Source: Chondrus crispus
Taxonomy: Eukaryota; Rhodophyta; Florideophyceae; Gigartinales; Gigartinaceae
NCBI RefSeq assembly: GCF_000350225.1
Contig: NW_005179326.1
Coordinates: 219,957-283,956, forward strand
Direction: 5' to 3'
DNA: 64,000 nucleotides
In this document: one piece after another, positions 51,918 to 63,900 of the stretch
Layout of the letters: each line of letters starts with the position of its first letter
How positions within the stretch are numbered: position 1 is the stretch's first letter
Program-made: the position numbers and the translations under genes
Notes under the pieces: model-generated
Seen by the model: the letters and a program-made list of their open reading frames with translations, nothing else
Told to the model about the DNA's origin: nothing
Database searches by the model: none

Positions 51918-52227
51918 TGTAATATTATGGATCCTTCCGGTTCGGTGTTAATCCGTCACGGAGGGGGTGTCCACGGTAGCGGCAAATTATAACACCACCA
52001 ACCTCTCTACGAGGGCGGCAGTTATGACTCCAGTAAACGGGCGAGTGGAATTGGGACCCCGGAGGGGATAGGGCTCAATGGGCATAAGCTTCCACCAGGC
52101 GGTGGAACGGCTAAACTGGGGAGCGTGTGCTTCCGGCCCCCAAGAATAACCGGCACGGGACGATCTTGTTCTTCCTCCTTTTCCTCCGTTCTGGCCAAAG
52201 GGGTCGCTGCTCCCTTACTCTGGGGGC
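51918..52227 (-). repeat. Chromovirus 5' LTR, truncated
   Basis: TGTAATATTATGGATCCTTC onwards, colinear with 40902-41222 to about 52227 (CTCTGGGGGCG), where another LTR-like sequence starts. Confidence 0.8.
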
Positions 52228-53364
52228 GTGTAGTGCAATACCCGTCTCGGGTAGGGGGGTGAAAGGAAGTGAGAAAAGGAAAAAGATTGGATACTGTGGT
52301 CCGGGCTGGAGGACACACGTGTGCAACGATGCGAACGATTATTTTAATTATGCAACGATGCGCACGATTATTTTAATTATTTATTTAATTCTATTTACAA
52401 ATTAGATCTAGAATCTAGAGCCGGGAGCTACTGTACTCGCCCCGGCGGGGCTATATAGCATAGTCCAGTTACCAACCCAAGTGAGTAAAGGTAACCCGAG
52501 TTGCCAGAGTTGAATATCGCCTTGGTCGAAGTCCGTCTTTCCCAAGACGCTCCCTTTTACCACAGATCACGTTATCCTTTGCGCTCGGGGGTTCCCTTTC
52601 CTTTCCCTTTATATCACCTATCCATTTCAAATTCTATCTCTATTTCTATTCCCTTATTTTGTGTTGATTCCACAGTGCCTGATTGCGATCCGCATTGTGA
52701 CGACTGGAGTCATCGGGCTCTTGTGTTGGTTCTTTTATTTGTTGTTGGTGCCATCGGCTTTGGTTGCGACCGGACCGGTGTAGGTGTCTTAGCCATCGGG
52801 CGACACGTGGGTGTAGCGCTGCTACGTGTTTACGTCCACCGACGGAGGCTGTTGCGACGACGTCTCCCTCGAAGGTCCTGTTGTGTATACAGGACAGTGT
52901 TGGTACCATCGGATACAGGTTGCGACCGTTCCGGTGTCGGTACTTTGCCATCGGGCAGTACGGAGGTGTACCGCTGCTACGTGTGTGCTAATTCCCGTCG
53001 GGCTGCGTTGCGACGCCCCCGTCGAAGACCTTATCAACGGTATAAGGTGTACCAGGCGCTCAGCGAGCATTGGCTTTACGACCCATCGGGCCCGGCTTCT
53101 TAATCACCGCCCCGAACTCGCCGAGCAGCTGCCTGTACAAAACTCTACCACCATTCATCCCCGGCCGGGCATCTATCTTCCTTTTGCCCCCCCCTATCAA
53201 GGACTTGAGCTACTGTGGGCCGCAAACCCACTTAAACGGAAAGGGAGAATCGGACACTCTGTAGGGCTGTGCCGTCGGCAACTCTTGTTGGTTGTTGTTT
53301 TTTGGTTGTGTTGTTGCTGGAACGTTAGACCCTGGTTACGTCCTGACAGGCACATTGCACTACA
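52228..53364. mobile_element. LTR-like segment with TGTAGTGCAAT / ATTGCACTACA ends
   Basis: Starts TGTAGTGCAATACCC (52229) and ends ACATTGCACTACA (53364). The two ends are complementary over 10 bp, as LTR termini are. No matching 5-bp target duplication was found (GGGCG versus AGGAC). It contains a diverged tandem duplication of about 155 bp (52745-52900 and 52901-53050; each with CCATCGG and GCGGTACGG/GCTGCTACGTG-like parts). The open frame 52501-53103 is a by-product of this repeat. Confidence 0.5.
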
Positions 53365-55548
53365 AGGACCAAGAAGGAGCCTATCGCCACGCCAAAGAGA
53401 AGGGGAACTCTACAGTAGACCCAAGATTCGAAACAAGGCGTCCCATTGAGAATGGAGAAGAAGCCCCACGGAGGGATGCGCGCAATGAGGTGCGAAGGAC
53501 GAGCGATGGTCGTACAAGACCTGAAGAGTACCAAGCGGACAGTATGGTCCGCGTTGCGGAAAGATGCGTCGAATATCATGAAGGATGCCCTCCGACCTTG
53601 TACCTGAATTTACTTTTGTGACGATTCTCTTTACTTATTATTTTTTTGCCGAGCAGAAGGCACTGACAAGAGACGTAATTCTAATTGCCCCACGGGGTGA
53701 AGCTCCCAACTGATGGAGACATGTCGGGGCAGGGTTCACCGTATACGCGAACAGGCTACTGTGCCTTTGTCGTTTTTTGTTTTGTTTTGGGGTTACTCTG
53801 TGTGAGACGAATGGTATCGTCAGCTCCTCGGAAGAAGGAATCAGATGTGAGAGAGGAAGTTGGAACCCCCGACGAGGGCTTGGTGCAGGTTTCATTGAGG
53901 CCCCCGATACTTGCTTGAAAAAAAAGCGTACCGAAACCACTTCTACTGGGTGTGTGCAGTACGAGCATCAGATCAATACTCGTGCTCATTTGCGCTCGGG
54001 ACATCAGTCAGTCCGCGAAATGATCATCGATCTTACCCTACAACAGTTGTAATTTTTCTGTCCTCCCATTTCTCCTCTGTCATTGGAGATTGAACGCAAG
54101 CGCGTCGGCGTGGTGTCCCGTCGGGAAAACTGTGACCGTCCTTAAATAGAGAACCCACGAATAAGGGCGACGTACCGTCGGAGAATAACATTCAAGGAGA
54201 AGGGAAAGGACGAAGACCCAGTCACGCGACTTTCGGGAAGTGCTCACGAACGACCGCGCGCTGTACACGCATAGCGAAGAAGTTTCGCCCGTCATTTTCG
54301 AGACCGCCGGTACGCTAAGTGACTTCGCCAAGGGCCTCTCATACTATTTATCAACTGGCGTTCACGACCTACAGGCTACACACGCCGCCCCGTGCCCCTG
54401 ATGACAGAGCGAGGGCGGCTCGTCCGACAGCAAGGGCGGAAACGCCAGCTTGGGCGACAAGATGGATGGCACCATTTGAGAATGTGATCGCCGTGAACCC
54501 TGGAATGCCATTGGAATGCATGATTCGAGACAGGATCAAGATGGTTACTCATCGCAATGCGATCAACTAATTGTGATACGTATGAACGGACGTGTATGAG
54601 GAACCCTCGTCGCCTCCTCAACTATTTACGAACCGCACTGCACGACCAAAATGTCATTCATTCCTCGCGTACGATGAGAGAAATACGAACCGTCGTTTCG
54701 CAACCGCCCTAAGGTCCGCTACCTCAGATAGAAATACAACAGTAAGAAGGACGTCCCGAATGAGATCACGGGAAACGACATTGACGTTTCCTCACCCATC
54801 GCATCGCGAATCTGGGTCTGCATGTAAGGGATGACGTCCAAGAGAGAGAGCGTAGAACCTACGTGTGAATGAACCGGGTTATTGACCCCGCCGGAATCGG
54901 GAGAGCAGGGGTTTCCCCGCGGAGCTTCCGTCGTCAGCTCAATATTTTTTATGGCAGGTTGCACGTCAGCAGGGGACCGACACTCGGATAATATCGCGAA
55001 GTCGCCGACACACCTCCATCCAGGGGTTCCGAAAGACAAAAAATAGAGAGGGAAGCAGATCGCGCAATGACAATGAACAGTGAACAGGGACATGAAATGT
55101 GAACAGGGGAAAAGACTTCCCACCGAGGAACTAAAAACGGACAGCAATGCAACGGAAGGTCACGGAAGTGGCGGATGCCACTGAGGGCGTCCAGGGGAAC
55201 TGAGCCGAACCGGTCAATACGACAGAGAAAAGTTGTATGGAGTCGTTGTATAGCTGCTTATTGTCAGAATTGTGGTATATCGCCAAGTGTCCACTAGTGT
55301 ACATACTGTACTCGAACACCCGATGGTGTATGACAAGGACCGCATTGGTTAATTCCCAATTCGAAAGGTAATTACCTTATCGCCCGGTAAGTTGGGCAGC
55401 GCAATTCGCGTCCGTGTACGTACTGTACTCGAATCATACCGTCTAATGTATGATACCGGCGTACCTTGCTGGCGCCCAAGTGCAGGACCGTTACTGCCCG
55501 ACGTGTAGTCGTACCGTTACAGTCTGGCACTGTAAGAACGGGGACTAC
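53365..55548. other. Unassigned, no supported gene
   Basis: Several open frames up to about 140 codons exist on both strands (for example 53292-53621 and 54719-55147) but none shows a domain or a relative in the window. Composition resembles LTR or untranslated leader DNA. Confidence 0.35.
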
Positions 55549-56035
55549 TGTAGTAGATATAATAAAGTAGGGAAGGGGAAGGACTCGAGTGGGTGATCGA
55601 TGAACGCGGTGGCATCATCTCGAGGGCCGACCCCTTTGTCCCTTGGTTTTGTGCCTGAGTCTTTCGCCTGACTACGTTTTCGTCTTCCCTTTTTGTACAT
55701 CGAGTACAACGAAAAGTACTCCACCGCAGGGGTAACGCACGACGAGCGCTCTGCATAGCGCCCGGATTCTTCCTCCGTGACGGCGTCGCTTCCGCACGGC
55801 GTCGGGTTACCACGTCGAGGACGTCGATCTGCCTTTCGTGGCATTGTTGTGTCGAACCCACACCGTTCTACCAAAGCCTCTACCAACCAGCTACCGAACT
55901 CCCTTCTGTCTTGTTTTGTGGTTCTTACTACACGTGTGCACGGCACTCGTCGCGTCTCGCACGCCTCTAACTACAGTACGACGTGTCGCAGCTCCCGCTA
56001 CCCGAAGCCGGTCGAGCGCGGCACGTTCTACTACA
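55549..56035 (+). repeat. 5' LTR (right edge secure) of second gypsy element
   Basis: Ends TTCTACTACA at 56035, directly before the PBS. TGTAGTAGATATAATAAAG at 55549 would be a matching start, giving 487 bp, but it places a TATA-like box at the very edge, so the left limit could lie further upstream. Confidence 0.4.
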
Positions 56036-56036
56036 C

Positions 56037-56049
56037 TGGGCTCCCGACC
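56037..56049 (+). promoter_or_regulatory. Primer-binding site of second gypsy element
   Basis: TGGGCTCCCGACCTAGAAG one base after the LTR end; differs from the chromovirus PBS at one position in the first 13. Confidence 0.65.
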
Positions 56050-56117
56050 TAGAAGTGTGAGCGCACGCTACGTTTGCTGCACAAAGCAATATCGTTGGCA
56101 ACCGTCGCCTCGTCGAT

Positions 56118-57738
56118 ATGAGTTCGCCTCATCGTTCCCTCGCTGGTTCCGAAGCCGCGGAACCGTCCGCTCCGATCCCACCGTCGGTTGAACCGAGCGG
56201 AGTCGTTGAACATGCTTCCAACTTTCGCCCAACTCAAGGTGCTCCCGACATGGATTCGTACGAGACGATGCTTCGAAACCTCGAGGATATACGGGAAGCG
56301 TTCCGTAGCGACGTCTATGATGATGTCTACGAGCATTGCCGACACAATCTCCGTAACCTAATGTTGGGTCGATACCAATCTTTCACGCAAGGACTTGAGA
56401 GCCTCCGAGCTCAGGTCGATACGATCGAATCTCGACTCGTCCTTTGCGAGAGCCTTATCCCCGATAGGTCAACTGACCTGACCGCCGAGCAGATGGGCGC
56501 GTTCTCGCGCCTAGCCGCTCAAGTAAATCAGCAACGAAGCCGCCCGAATCGGCTGCGAGAGAGAGAGGATCGGATATATCCTCAACGTCCGCGAACGCTC
56601 GCGACGTGTCTCGACCAAGTCCTGTTTTGCTGCGCCCTTTTGACCCTCTTCCTGCAGGTTCCGATCGTCTGGAACCTAATGGGCTTCGTCGTGAAACTCA
56701 CGCTCGTGAAGCACGGGCCACAGGCCCTCCGTTTGTTTCCAACAGGATTCCATACCGACCGGAAACGCCTTCACCGCCACTCGCTGTAACGCCCTTCGGT
56801 CATTTAGGACCTCTTGAGCCTGGGATCGAGCCCACGAAGACCTTACTTCAAGAGTTCAGCCACGTTGTCGACGATCGACTCTATCGTCTCGACAATACTT
56901 CTATTCTCGTCTCGGAGAACGATGCCGGACGAATTGGCAAATACGTGAAGCGCTGCCAAGGCATACGGCCTACGATGAAGACCTTCGATGGCTCCTCCCC
57001 GATAACGTTGCTGTCTTTTCTCAAGGACATCAGCATCACCTTTAACGCACAGCGCCTCAACGAGGGCGTAGCTGTACGAGTCATCGCTCATTTCTTGGAG
57101 CGTGACGTGGAACGCCTGTACACTTCTTACACGATGACGGCGTTACGATCCGGTTCGCTACGGAGCGCTGGGTCAATTTCGTGGCCCGGGTTGGTGAACC
57201 TGCTGATCCGCCGCTATCTTACGGACGACTTTCTCAACGATGCCTACGAGAAGGTCGCTACGATTCGTCAACTCCCGCATGAAAACGAAAACGTGTACGC
57301 AGATCGACTCGAAGATCCCGCGTACTCCTGTACCGCCGTGTTCTCCGACGCTGCGCTGGTGAACTACTTCATCCGCGGATTGGCTGTCCAAACGAGGGAT
57401 GTAGTAACCCAGACCGTTTATCGCCTTCCGTTTGGCAAACGAAACGACCTTGCCGCTGTTCGTCGCATCGCGCTCGCGGAGGGTAATACCTACCGAGCCC
57501 GTTCGGGAAAAGCTTTACCCGACATCGGAGCGAACGCGCAACGGACGCCTCGAGTACATCCACCGAGGGCGCCTTCATCTTGTGGCTCGACGTTGTATCT
57601 CACAGGACACGAAGCCCCAAGCAATCTCGTGGCTGGAAATGCTGGCTTACTCGATGTGCTACCGGGCGCACAGTTTGATCCCGTATTAATCATGCCCGGA
57701 CGAGCCGTTGCCGAATCGACAAGTTCCGATACGTTCAA
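56118..57738 (+). pseudogene. Gypsy gag, one frameshift, truncated at 57738
   Basis: ATG 56118 (MSSPHRSLAG). The N-terminal coiled coil (FTQGLESLRAQVDTIESRL) runs in frame to about 56600. The gag then continues in another frame to 57751 with LLSFLKDISITFNAQRLNEG, LINLLIRR-like LVNLLIRRYLTDDFLNDAY and YADRLEDPAYSCTAVFSDAA, homologous to the chromovirus capsid. The methyltransferase gene begins at its end; no protease or RT follows, so the retroelement is cut here. Confidence 0.75.
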
Positions 57739-58992
57739 ATGCAGGCCGTAATGGATTTGTTGGCTGGATGTGGAGTTGAAGAAAGTAATGCCAGCGGTAT
57801 CGAGAAGCTGAAAACAAACTATATGGATCAGGCTTATCGCGTATGCTGCTCGCTAAGGCTTGAGTTCACCTTTGACAGTCGTGCGTGGGACTACTACACG
57901 CTCGTTCCTGGACAGTATGGCAAGTACTCGTTGCTGGTCTCCTCTTTCTTTACTGCTCATAAGAGAGCGCCAAAGTCAGGTAAGGAAGGGTTTCGTTCAG
58001 CTATTGCTACTCAGTTTGAGAGAATCTTCTTTCTCATATCTACGGTGCTTGCAGTTCAGGCAAAGTATGGGCCTAAGAAGACAGCAAGCGGAGGAAGTGC
58101 CAGTACCAGACCTCCACCCAAGAAGAGGCACAAGAAAGCAGCAGTCGAAGGCTTAGGCAGAGCCGTTTTGCCCTCTTTCACTGTCACTAGGGAAGTAGGC
58201 CAGCGCATCGGGTTCGCCATTCAAAGCTTTATTCGAGCCTGGGACGTATTTGCGCATTCTGTTCACTTCCCATCAGCTGAGGTTATGGCGGCACCCTATA
58301 TCTTGTTCAACGGCCAAACATTTACGTTTCACGTCATCAAGAGAAGGGCAGAAGGTTTTACGCCCTCTGTGCAGAGTCGTTGTCTGAAACTTTCAATGCA
58401 AGCGTCGTTGAGTTCTGATCAAGTCGACGCGGAAGCCTTCACTAGGGAAGAACGTCTGGACGCAAACTTACGCGAAATAGCTGAACTGTTTCTAGGAGAC
58501 GTCAAATCAGTGGTGCTCTCTGATTTTCTGTACAGCGGGAAAGCGGGTGAGCAGATGGATGTGCTTCGCAAGTTTCAGTCCGATCCAGTCAACGAATCTC
58601 TTCCGCCGAGGTTCAGAGACGTCGAAGAAGCTTACGGGTCATCAATCAGGGGGTCCCTGCCTTCTCCAGGCAGCGCTGCAGCTCCTCCTTCGCTACCCAC
58701 AATTGAACAAAGGATCATAAAGACCAGGCGACGTGGACTACTCTCCAACGATGACTCAAGTCGAGGTCCCACAGAAGTTCACCCCGTTGCTCAAGGAACT
58801 TCACATTCTAAACGTGTAGAAGTTTTCCGGGATGTGAAGTAATGCAATGGAGCGGAGAACTGCGAATGTTTCCTGGCTTGTGAAAGACTTCAAAGTGAAA
58901 TGATGAAGTATGCACGAGTCTATGAATGTTCCTTCGAGGATCTCCAAGAAATGGACGATTCTCTCTCACCATATGGAGGGTATGAGGGATAA

Positions 58993-59919
58993 GTGCAGCT
59001 GCTGTTAACGGATCCTCCCTTCAATCACCGTCGAGAAAACGAACAGCCGAACTCAGAGCATGACTTCCTGAGCAAGAATCAGATGGAGCAAGTTGCACAG
59101 TGCGCGAGCACATGGCTCCGTGATGGCGGTCACGCTTTCATTTTTTGTTCTCCTGTACAGTTTCAGGACTGGTTCAAAGTGCTCCAGAGCGTAACAGAAG
59201 AGAATGAGGTAGTTTTCAACGTTGATCCATCTCCTGTGGTCATGATTAAGGAGCCTGGTCATTACTTTGGTAATGCAGGGAAGAAGACTACTGCCCTGCA
59301 CTCTCTTTCCATGTGGGCTATTCATGCTACAAAGCGCGGCTTGAACAATACAGAATCCTTTGAACTGGTCGACTACTCAAGTCATGGGCATAATACTTCT
59401 CGGTATCCAGGCTGGACAAACGTCATTGATGGTGTTACAAGGCTTCTCCCAGGTGAGCAGCTTCGTGCAAAATCTGCAAGTGATCCTACTCGATCACGAG
59501 TAGTTCGTCCCGAGCAGAAAAAGCGTTCATTGCTGAAGGAGATCATCTGTAGGTTCTCCCTTCCGGGAACTTCAGTAGTGGATCTGTTCGGCGGGACTTA
59601 TTCGTGTGGCTCGGCCTGTATCACTCTACCGGAGCACCGGAAGTTTTTGGGTTGCGAGCTTAAGGGATATGTACACAGGACGGCCAAGAAAGCTCTCGTT
59701 GAATCATTTGCCGCTGCTCTACTGGACAAGGACTGCGATGTGACTTCAACATCAGACCAAGCTCTAAGCGATGCAAGACTCGTCGTCTCCCATTCTCTCT
59801 TTATACACAAAGGGACCCTGGTTGGGAGGCTCCAGTTGGTTTCCCAGGCTTTCAGACATTGCCAGTCTACGTTACAAGATTCATATCTGCTCTTTGGGGC
59901 GTCCCGAACTTCGAGCTGA
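58993..59919 (+). pseudogene. DNA N6/N4 methyltransferase domain
   Basis: Domain part of the preceding gene. The first codon is GTG directly behind TAA 58990-58992; the same frame continues upstream (ATG 58900, MMKYARVYECSFEDLQEMDD), so GTG is not a real start. DPPF at residues 7-10 is the catalytic motif. DLFGGTYSCGSA (about 195) is the AdoMet-binding turn. Both are intact. Eukaryotic relatives are found in transposons such as DIRS elements and in algae; here it would methylate element or host DNA in the nucleus. Confidence 0.75.
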
Positions 59920-60530
59920 GATATGGGAAAGTACCGGTCTCTTCCTGGCCCAAATCTATGAAGGGATCGCTCTGTAGTACTCCCAGCGATGTTCTTCTGG
60001 CTCTAGACTGCTCCTATTTGGGTTTGTTTGTTCAGAAGTCCACGATACAGCACCATGGTGCAGGAAATGGCTTATTCGCCTCGAGAAATTTTGTTAAGAA
60101 TGAAATGGTCGGATACTACTACGGAACTCTCGTATACGACGAAATAGGCTCTCGCTCGCAGCGAACTAAGACTTACGGTGAAGATGGTATCCTCGGTGCA
60201 ACTGTCAAGGACTTCACGACATTTGGCTTGCAGATCCCGTTAAATAATGGTGGTCTTACCGTGGAACGCGTAACGGTTCAGGAGGTATACGTCGTTGCCA
60301 AGGAGTTTTGCGCTTGCTCAAAGAACAACGACCCGAAGTACGAATTGGAAGACAAGGAAAAGGAGATGGCCGAAGCAGGATTAATCGCACCAAGGGAACC
60401 GAATGTAGCCTTTGCTACAACTCGAGTGACTTCAGTCAATGAACTCAGCTCGCATATGGTGATCGAGGTGGTGGCAACTAGAGATATTGCTCCCGGAGAA
60501 GAGCTTTTTGTTTCTTACAGCAATAGTTAG
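59859..60530 (+). pseudogene. SET domain (protein lysine methyltransferase)
   Basis: Frame open upstream of the TTG at 59859, so the listed start is arbitrary. SET N-part (residues 60-100), a variable insert (110-175) and SET C-part (180-223) with the ATRDIAPGEELFVSYS motif that contains the catalytic-site Tyr. No pre- or post-SET cysteines, although CACS occurs at about 155. SET enzymes transfer methyl groups to lysines, mostly on histones. It may be fused to the methyltransferase in intact relatives. Confidence 0.75.
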
Positions 60531-60931
60531 AAGCAGAGTTGCTGTGCATAAACCTTTACTCATAGATACAATACACAACTGAATGTTTAATGGTGCCTAC
60601 GATCGGTTTCTTTTAAACACACCAAGTCTCTACGCACTTCGCGGAGGATATCCCTCGTATCGGCCATATATCTGATAAAAACCACCTTCCTGCAGGGTCG
60701 GTCTGTGTCGAACAAGGCGAGTTTCATCCCCCGCAGAGCAGGAACTTACATCTGCGGCCTCATGGGCACAATCATGCAGAGCGATGGCCCTCCGGACATT
60801 ATTGTGGAGCGGAATCAGAATTCTCCCTGGGCTTGCCATCTCAACCGTGAACAAACCTGGTGAAATCCTCTTGGAAGGCACAACCAGGGCATATAACCCC
60901 GTACGATGCTTCTGAGACGACCTGAAGCCGT
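60531..60931. other. Convergent intergenic region
   Basis: Between the SET and transposase stop codons. TACAATACACAAC and ATACAATAC near 60566-60580 could hold polyadenylation signals; no gene is seen. Confidence 0.4.
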
Positions 60932-63900
60932 TCATGGTATTTTTGTCTTAACCACGAAGATTGCAGATATCATCGAGAATGCTCTACGTGCATCACTTGA
61001 TCCCACTACAAGGGCAGTGTCTACAGTGAAATCATCCAATCTCAATAGCTCTTCTTCGGAATTACAGGTAATGCTTTGTATAACATCACCAGGAACCACT
61101 CTTACGATAGTTCTCTTCAGTATATCAGTCTTTCCATATGTTACGACCCACCGTGCCTCCCTGCACTCCGTAATCAGGCACTCATTTCCTTCAACATTCG
61201 TGGTGATGTTCGTATCAACATCTACGTATGTTTGCAGAAAGTCCCTAGCATCCTTGTGACACTCGATCGTCTTTAAGGCTTTCTCGATACACTTCGACGG
61301 CCCCCAAGACTTACTGGAAGATATTAAAGAGGACATCGCTTTCCTTCTAGTCCTTAAATCGTGTAAAACGGGTTCTGGGAATGCTGCTTGAAGCTGATTT
61401 ATTAGGCTTCCATGTATTGGGGAGCACCATTCCGGACGACCAAGTAGGCGGAGCACTGATCTGCAAGTTTCATTCGTCCAGTCGGAGCTACTCTTGTCGA
61501 CGTCTTGCAACTCAATACCCAAGCGATTAGCCCAATCGTTTGCAATCGCATGCTCCATTGCTTGGAGCTGTGAGTTCTTGAAGTTGGACTTCATTATTCC
61601 GCGCTTCATGTCTTGATGAGCCTTTTCCAGCACAAGTTCTTGTATAAACTGTGCACTTCCAAACGCCGGTAACGTGAATGTGTAGAACTCCAATAGACGA
61701 TGTACATTAGGCTTGTCCAACGCTTGCTTCGCGTTTTGGGAGCTCTGACAAAGGGCTGCTAGTTTCTCAACATACCCAATTGAACGTTTCTTGAGCGATT
61801 GAAGGCGTTGCATTCCGCCTGATCGATTGTACTCATGCACAGCATTCGGTCCGTCGATGCATGCAGCCGGATGAAACTGAGTTCGAGAGACAAGTTTCTG
61901 GAAGTCCTGTAACAAATCGAGACATTGACTCACAAGTTCGTCTTCAGGCTGTCCTGTCCCATTAGTAGTACAGTAAAACTTCCAGGCACTCTTGAATGCT
62001 TGAGGTGCGATAAGGAGGAAAGAGTACATCGCCGAGATGCTCATGCTGTATACTTCCATTCTCTCGATATTCATGAGACGGTTCTGGTAAACCTAGGCCT
62101 CCTGAAGCCAGGTTTTCCTTCGCAAACTCCTCCGCATCTCTTCTCAGTTGTACCGGTACGTGCCTCCATGACAATTGATAACATCCTGAGCCAAGCCAAG
62201 GAATAAATGATCCGGAGCAATGATGCAGAACCGATAAGCATCAAATATAGCAAGAACTACAGGTATGCCTTCCAAAGAACGAGGAACTAGATCGCGTACT
62301 TCTTTGAGAGATATGCTCAGTTGATGTAACGCATTGAGGCTAGCTTCAAAATCTTCCGGACTCTCCATACCTAAACCTCTTAGTTCCTCCTTGGATATTC
62401 TCGTGTTACGGAAAACTTGAAGTCTCTCTTCATTGCGACAGAAAACTGGATGATCACTAAGAACATCTGTCGTGTACCCGTAGGCAGAACCGCCTCTGCC
62501 CGAGTTGTCTTATCTTGCGAAGTAGCATAAGTGACATGGTACATTCGACGTGTGGCCGAGAACGTCGATTGTCTCCGATATCGCAGGGTAGTCTGCAATG
62601 AACCCAACACAATCCAGGAACACAACGATTTCTTTCCCATCTGAATCCTTAGTTACAAAACCTTCCACACTGCCTTTCACAATGTCTCCAATAAGTGAAG
62701 ACAGCACTTCATTCGTAGATACACCAGGTGGAGTCAAATCTAGCCTTCTTATAGCCCCAATCGATGTTCGTTCATTTGGGAATATACCCAGGGGCATCAT
62801 ATAGCAACCCCCCATACTTCCATTCTTCCCAACATGGGGAGTGAAGCCGTCTGAGTACAGGAAGAACCTATAAACAAAGTACTTCCGGCCATCTGACAGA
62901 CGACCTTCCGGAGGTGCTCGATTCCTATTCCGTTCTTCCTCGATCCCAACAAACAAGTGATCGGCTTCTGCAACCACTTCATGTACTAGCCCACGAATGA
63001 ATTCTTTTCCGTGCGACCAGTTATCAGCTCTTTCCCCAGAACGGAGGAAGACTATACTAATACGGAAATCGCAGTTCATTCCTAAGCTTGTTCTGTTCCA
63101 TGCTCTGAACACCACGTATGCAATCTGCGATGAATCATTTTCTCTTGTAAGCACGGAAACGGGTTCAACCCGAACTACGAGGTCTCCCACCCGAAAAGGG
63201 ACGCTCTCCACATTACGAAGCATCTTCTTATTTCGTTTCTTCTTCTTCATCTTCAAACCTCTGGAGATCTCTTCAGGCCCATCTTCAGCGCTGTCTGCTT
63301 CAGAGTCCAAGTCTGTGTCTAGTAATGTTGCAACAAACATAGAATGGACTATTCCACAAAACGACATGACGCCTTCGACTTCATCTGTTTCACCCTCAAG
63401 GCCACTTTGGCGAACACTTGTACGTATCGATGGGGAATCTTTTGCGTTGACTTCAAGCAAAAGTCCTTCCGCGATCGCCCATGAACCTCCCGATGTGTTG
63501 CGGCTTCTAAAACGTTCGATAATATCGCTCCTACACTTCACAATCGGTGCATCTTCTATAGTTCGGAAACATGGGAAGGGGCCGCCATCCGATTGCACAA
63601 TCGCATCTTCTTGGTTCTCTCTTCGAATTCCGAGAAGCTTCTGCACAGAATGAGTAGCCAGATCCATCTTAGCCCATTCGCTTGGTTTCACCATCATCAC
63701 AGGAGCTCTCTCTTCTGACTGGAACGTTCCAATGCCCGACTTAGCACCACTCTTGCGAAAGTCTACTGGAAAAGTTCGAATATCGGTCTTAACAAATGCA
63801 TGTGTGCGAGCAGAAGGACGAATGCTTTTCTTAATGGTGGATGTGCTGGGGAGAGTTGCATCCTCAGACAACCAGTTCAAGAAAACAGAAAACGTGTCGT

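Larger units (their letters stand above)
40902..52227 (-). mobile_element. Chromovirus (Ty3/gypsy LTR retrotransposon), minus strand
   Basis: Order on the minus strand: LTR fragment (51918-52227), PBS, gag (51814 down to 48974), protease, reverse transcriptase, RNase H, integrase, chromodomain (to 44863), an antisense ORF region, then the 3' LTR (40902 to about 42235). Both LTRs start TGTAAT(A/T)(A/T)TATGGATCC on the plus strand and agree for about 310 bp. The right LTR is cut short where another LTR begins. Several frameshifts and a nonsense change disable gag-pol. Confidence 0.85.
57739..60530 (+). pseudogene. DPPF-type DNA methyltransferase fused or coupled to a SET domain
   Basis: One reading frame runs from 57739 to 59919 with only two interruptions, TAA 58840-58842 and TAA 58990-58992. 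Residues before the first stop (367 codons) form an unrecognised region with a basic linker (KKRHKKAA). The methyltransferase starts right after the second TAA: LLLTDPPFNHRRENEQ (motif IV), WLRDGGHAFIFCSPVQF, and then VVDLFGGTYSCGSACITLPE (motif I). Motif IV before I is the beta-class order of amino-MTases acting on adenine N6 or cytosine N4. In another frame, 59859-60530 (open further upstream) is a SET domain: VQKSTIQHHGAGNGLFASRN, YYYGTLVYDE, and VIEVVATRDIAPGEELFVSY. The usual NHS motif is not seen (REPNVAFA instead). One frameshift at about 59790-59860 would join them. Confidence 0.7.

Noticed and set aside
52501..53103. 200-codon ORF with repeated blocks
   Set aside because: Its repeat pattern reflects a DNA tandem duplication in an LTR-like segment; no domain.
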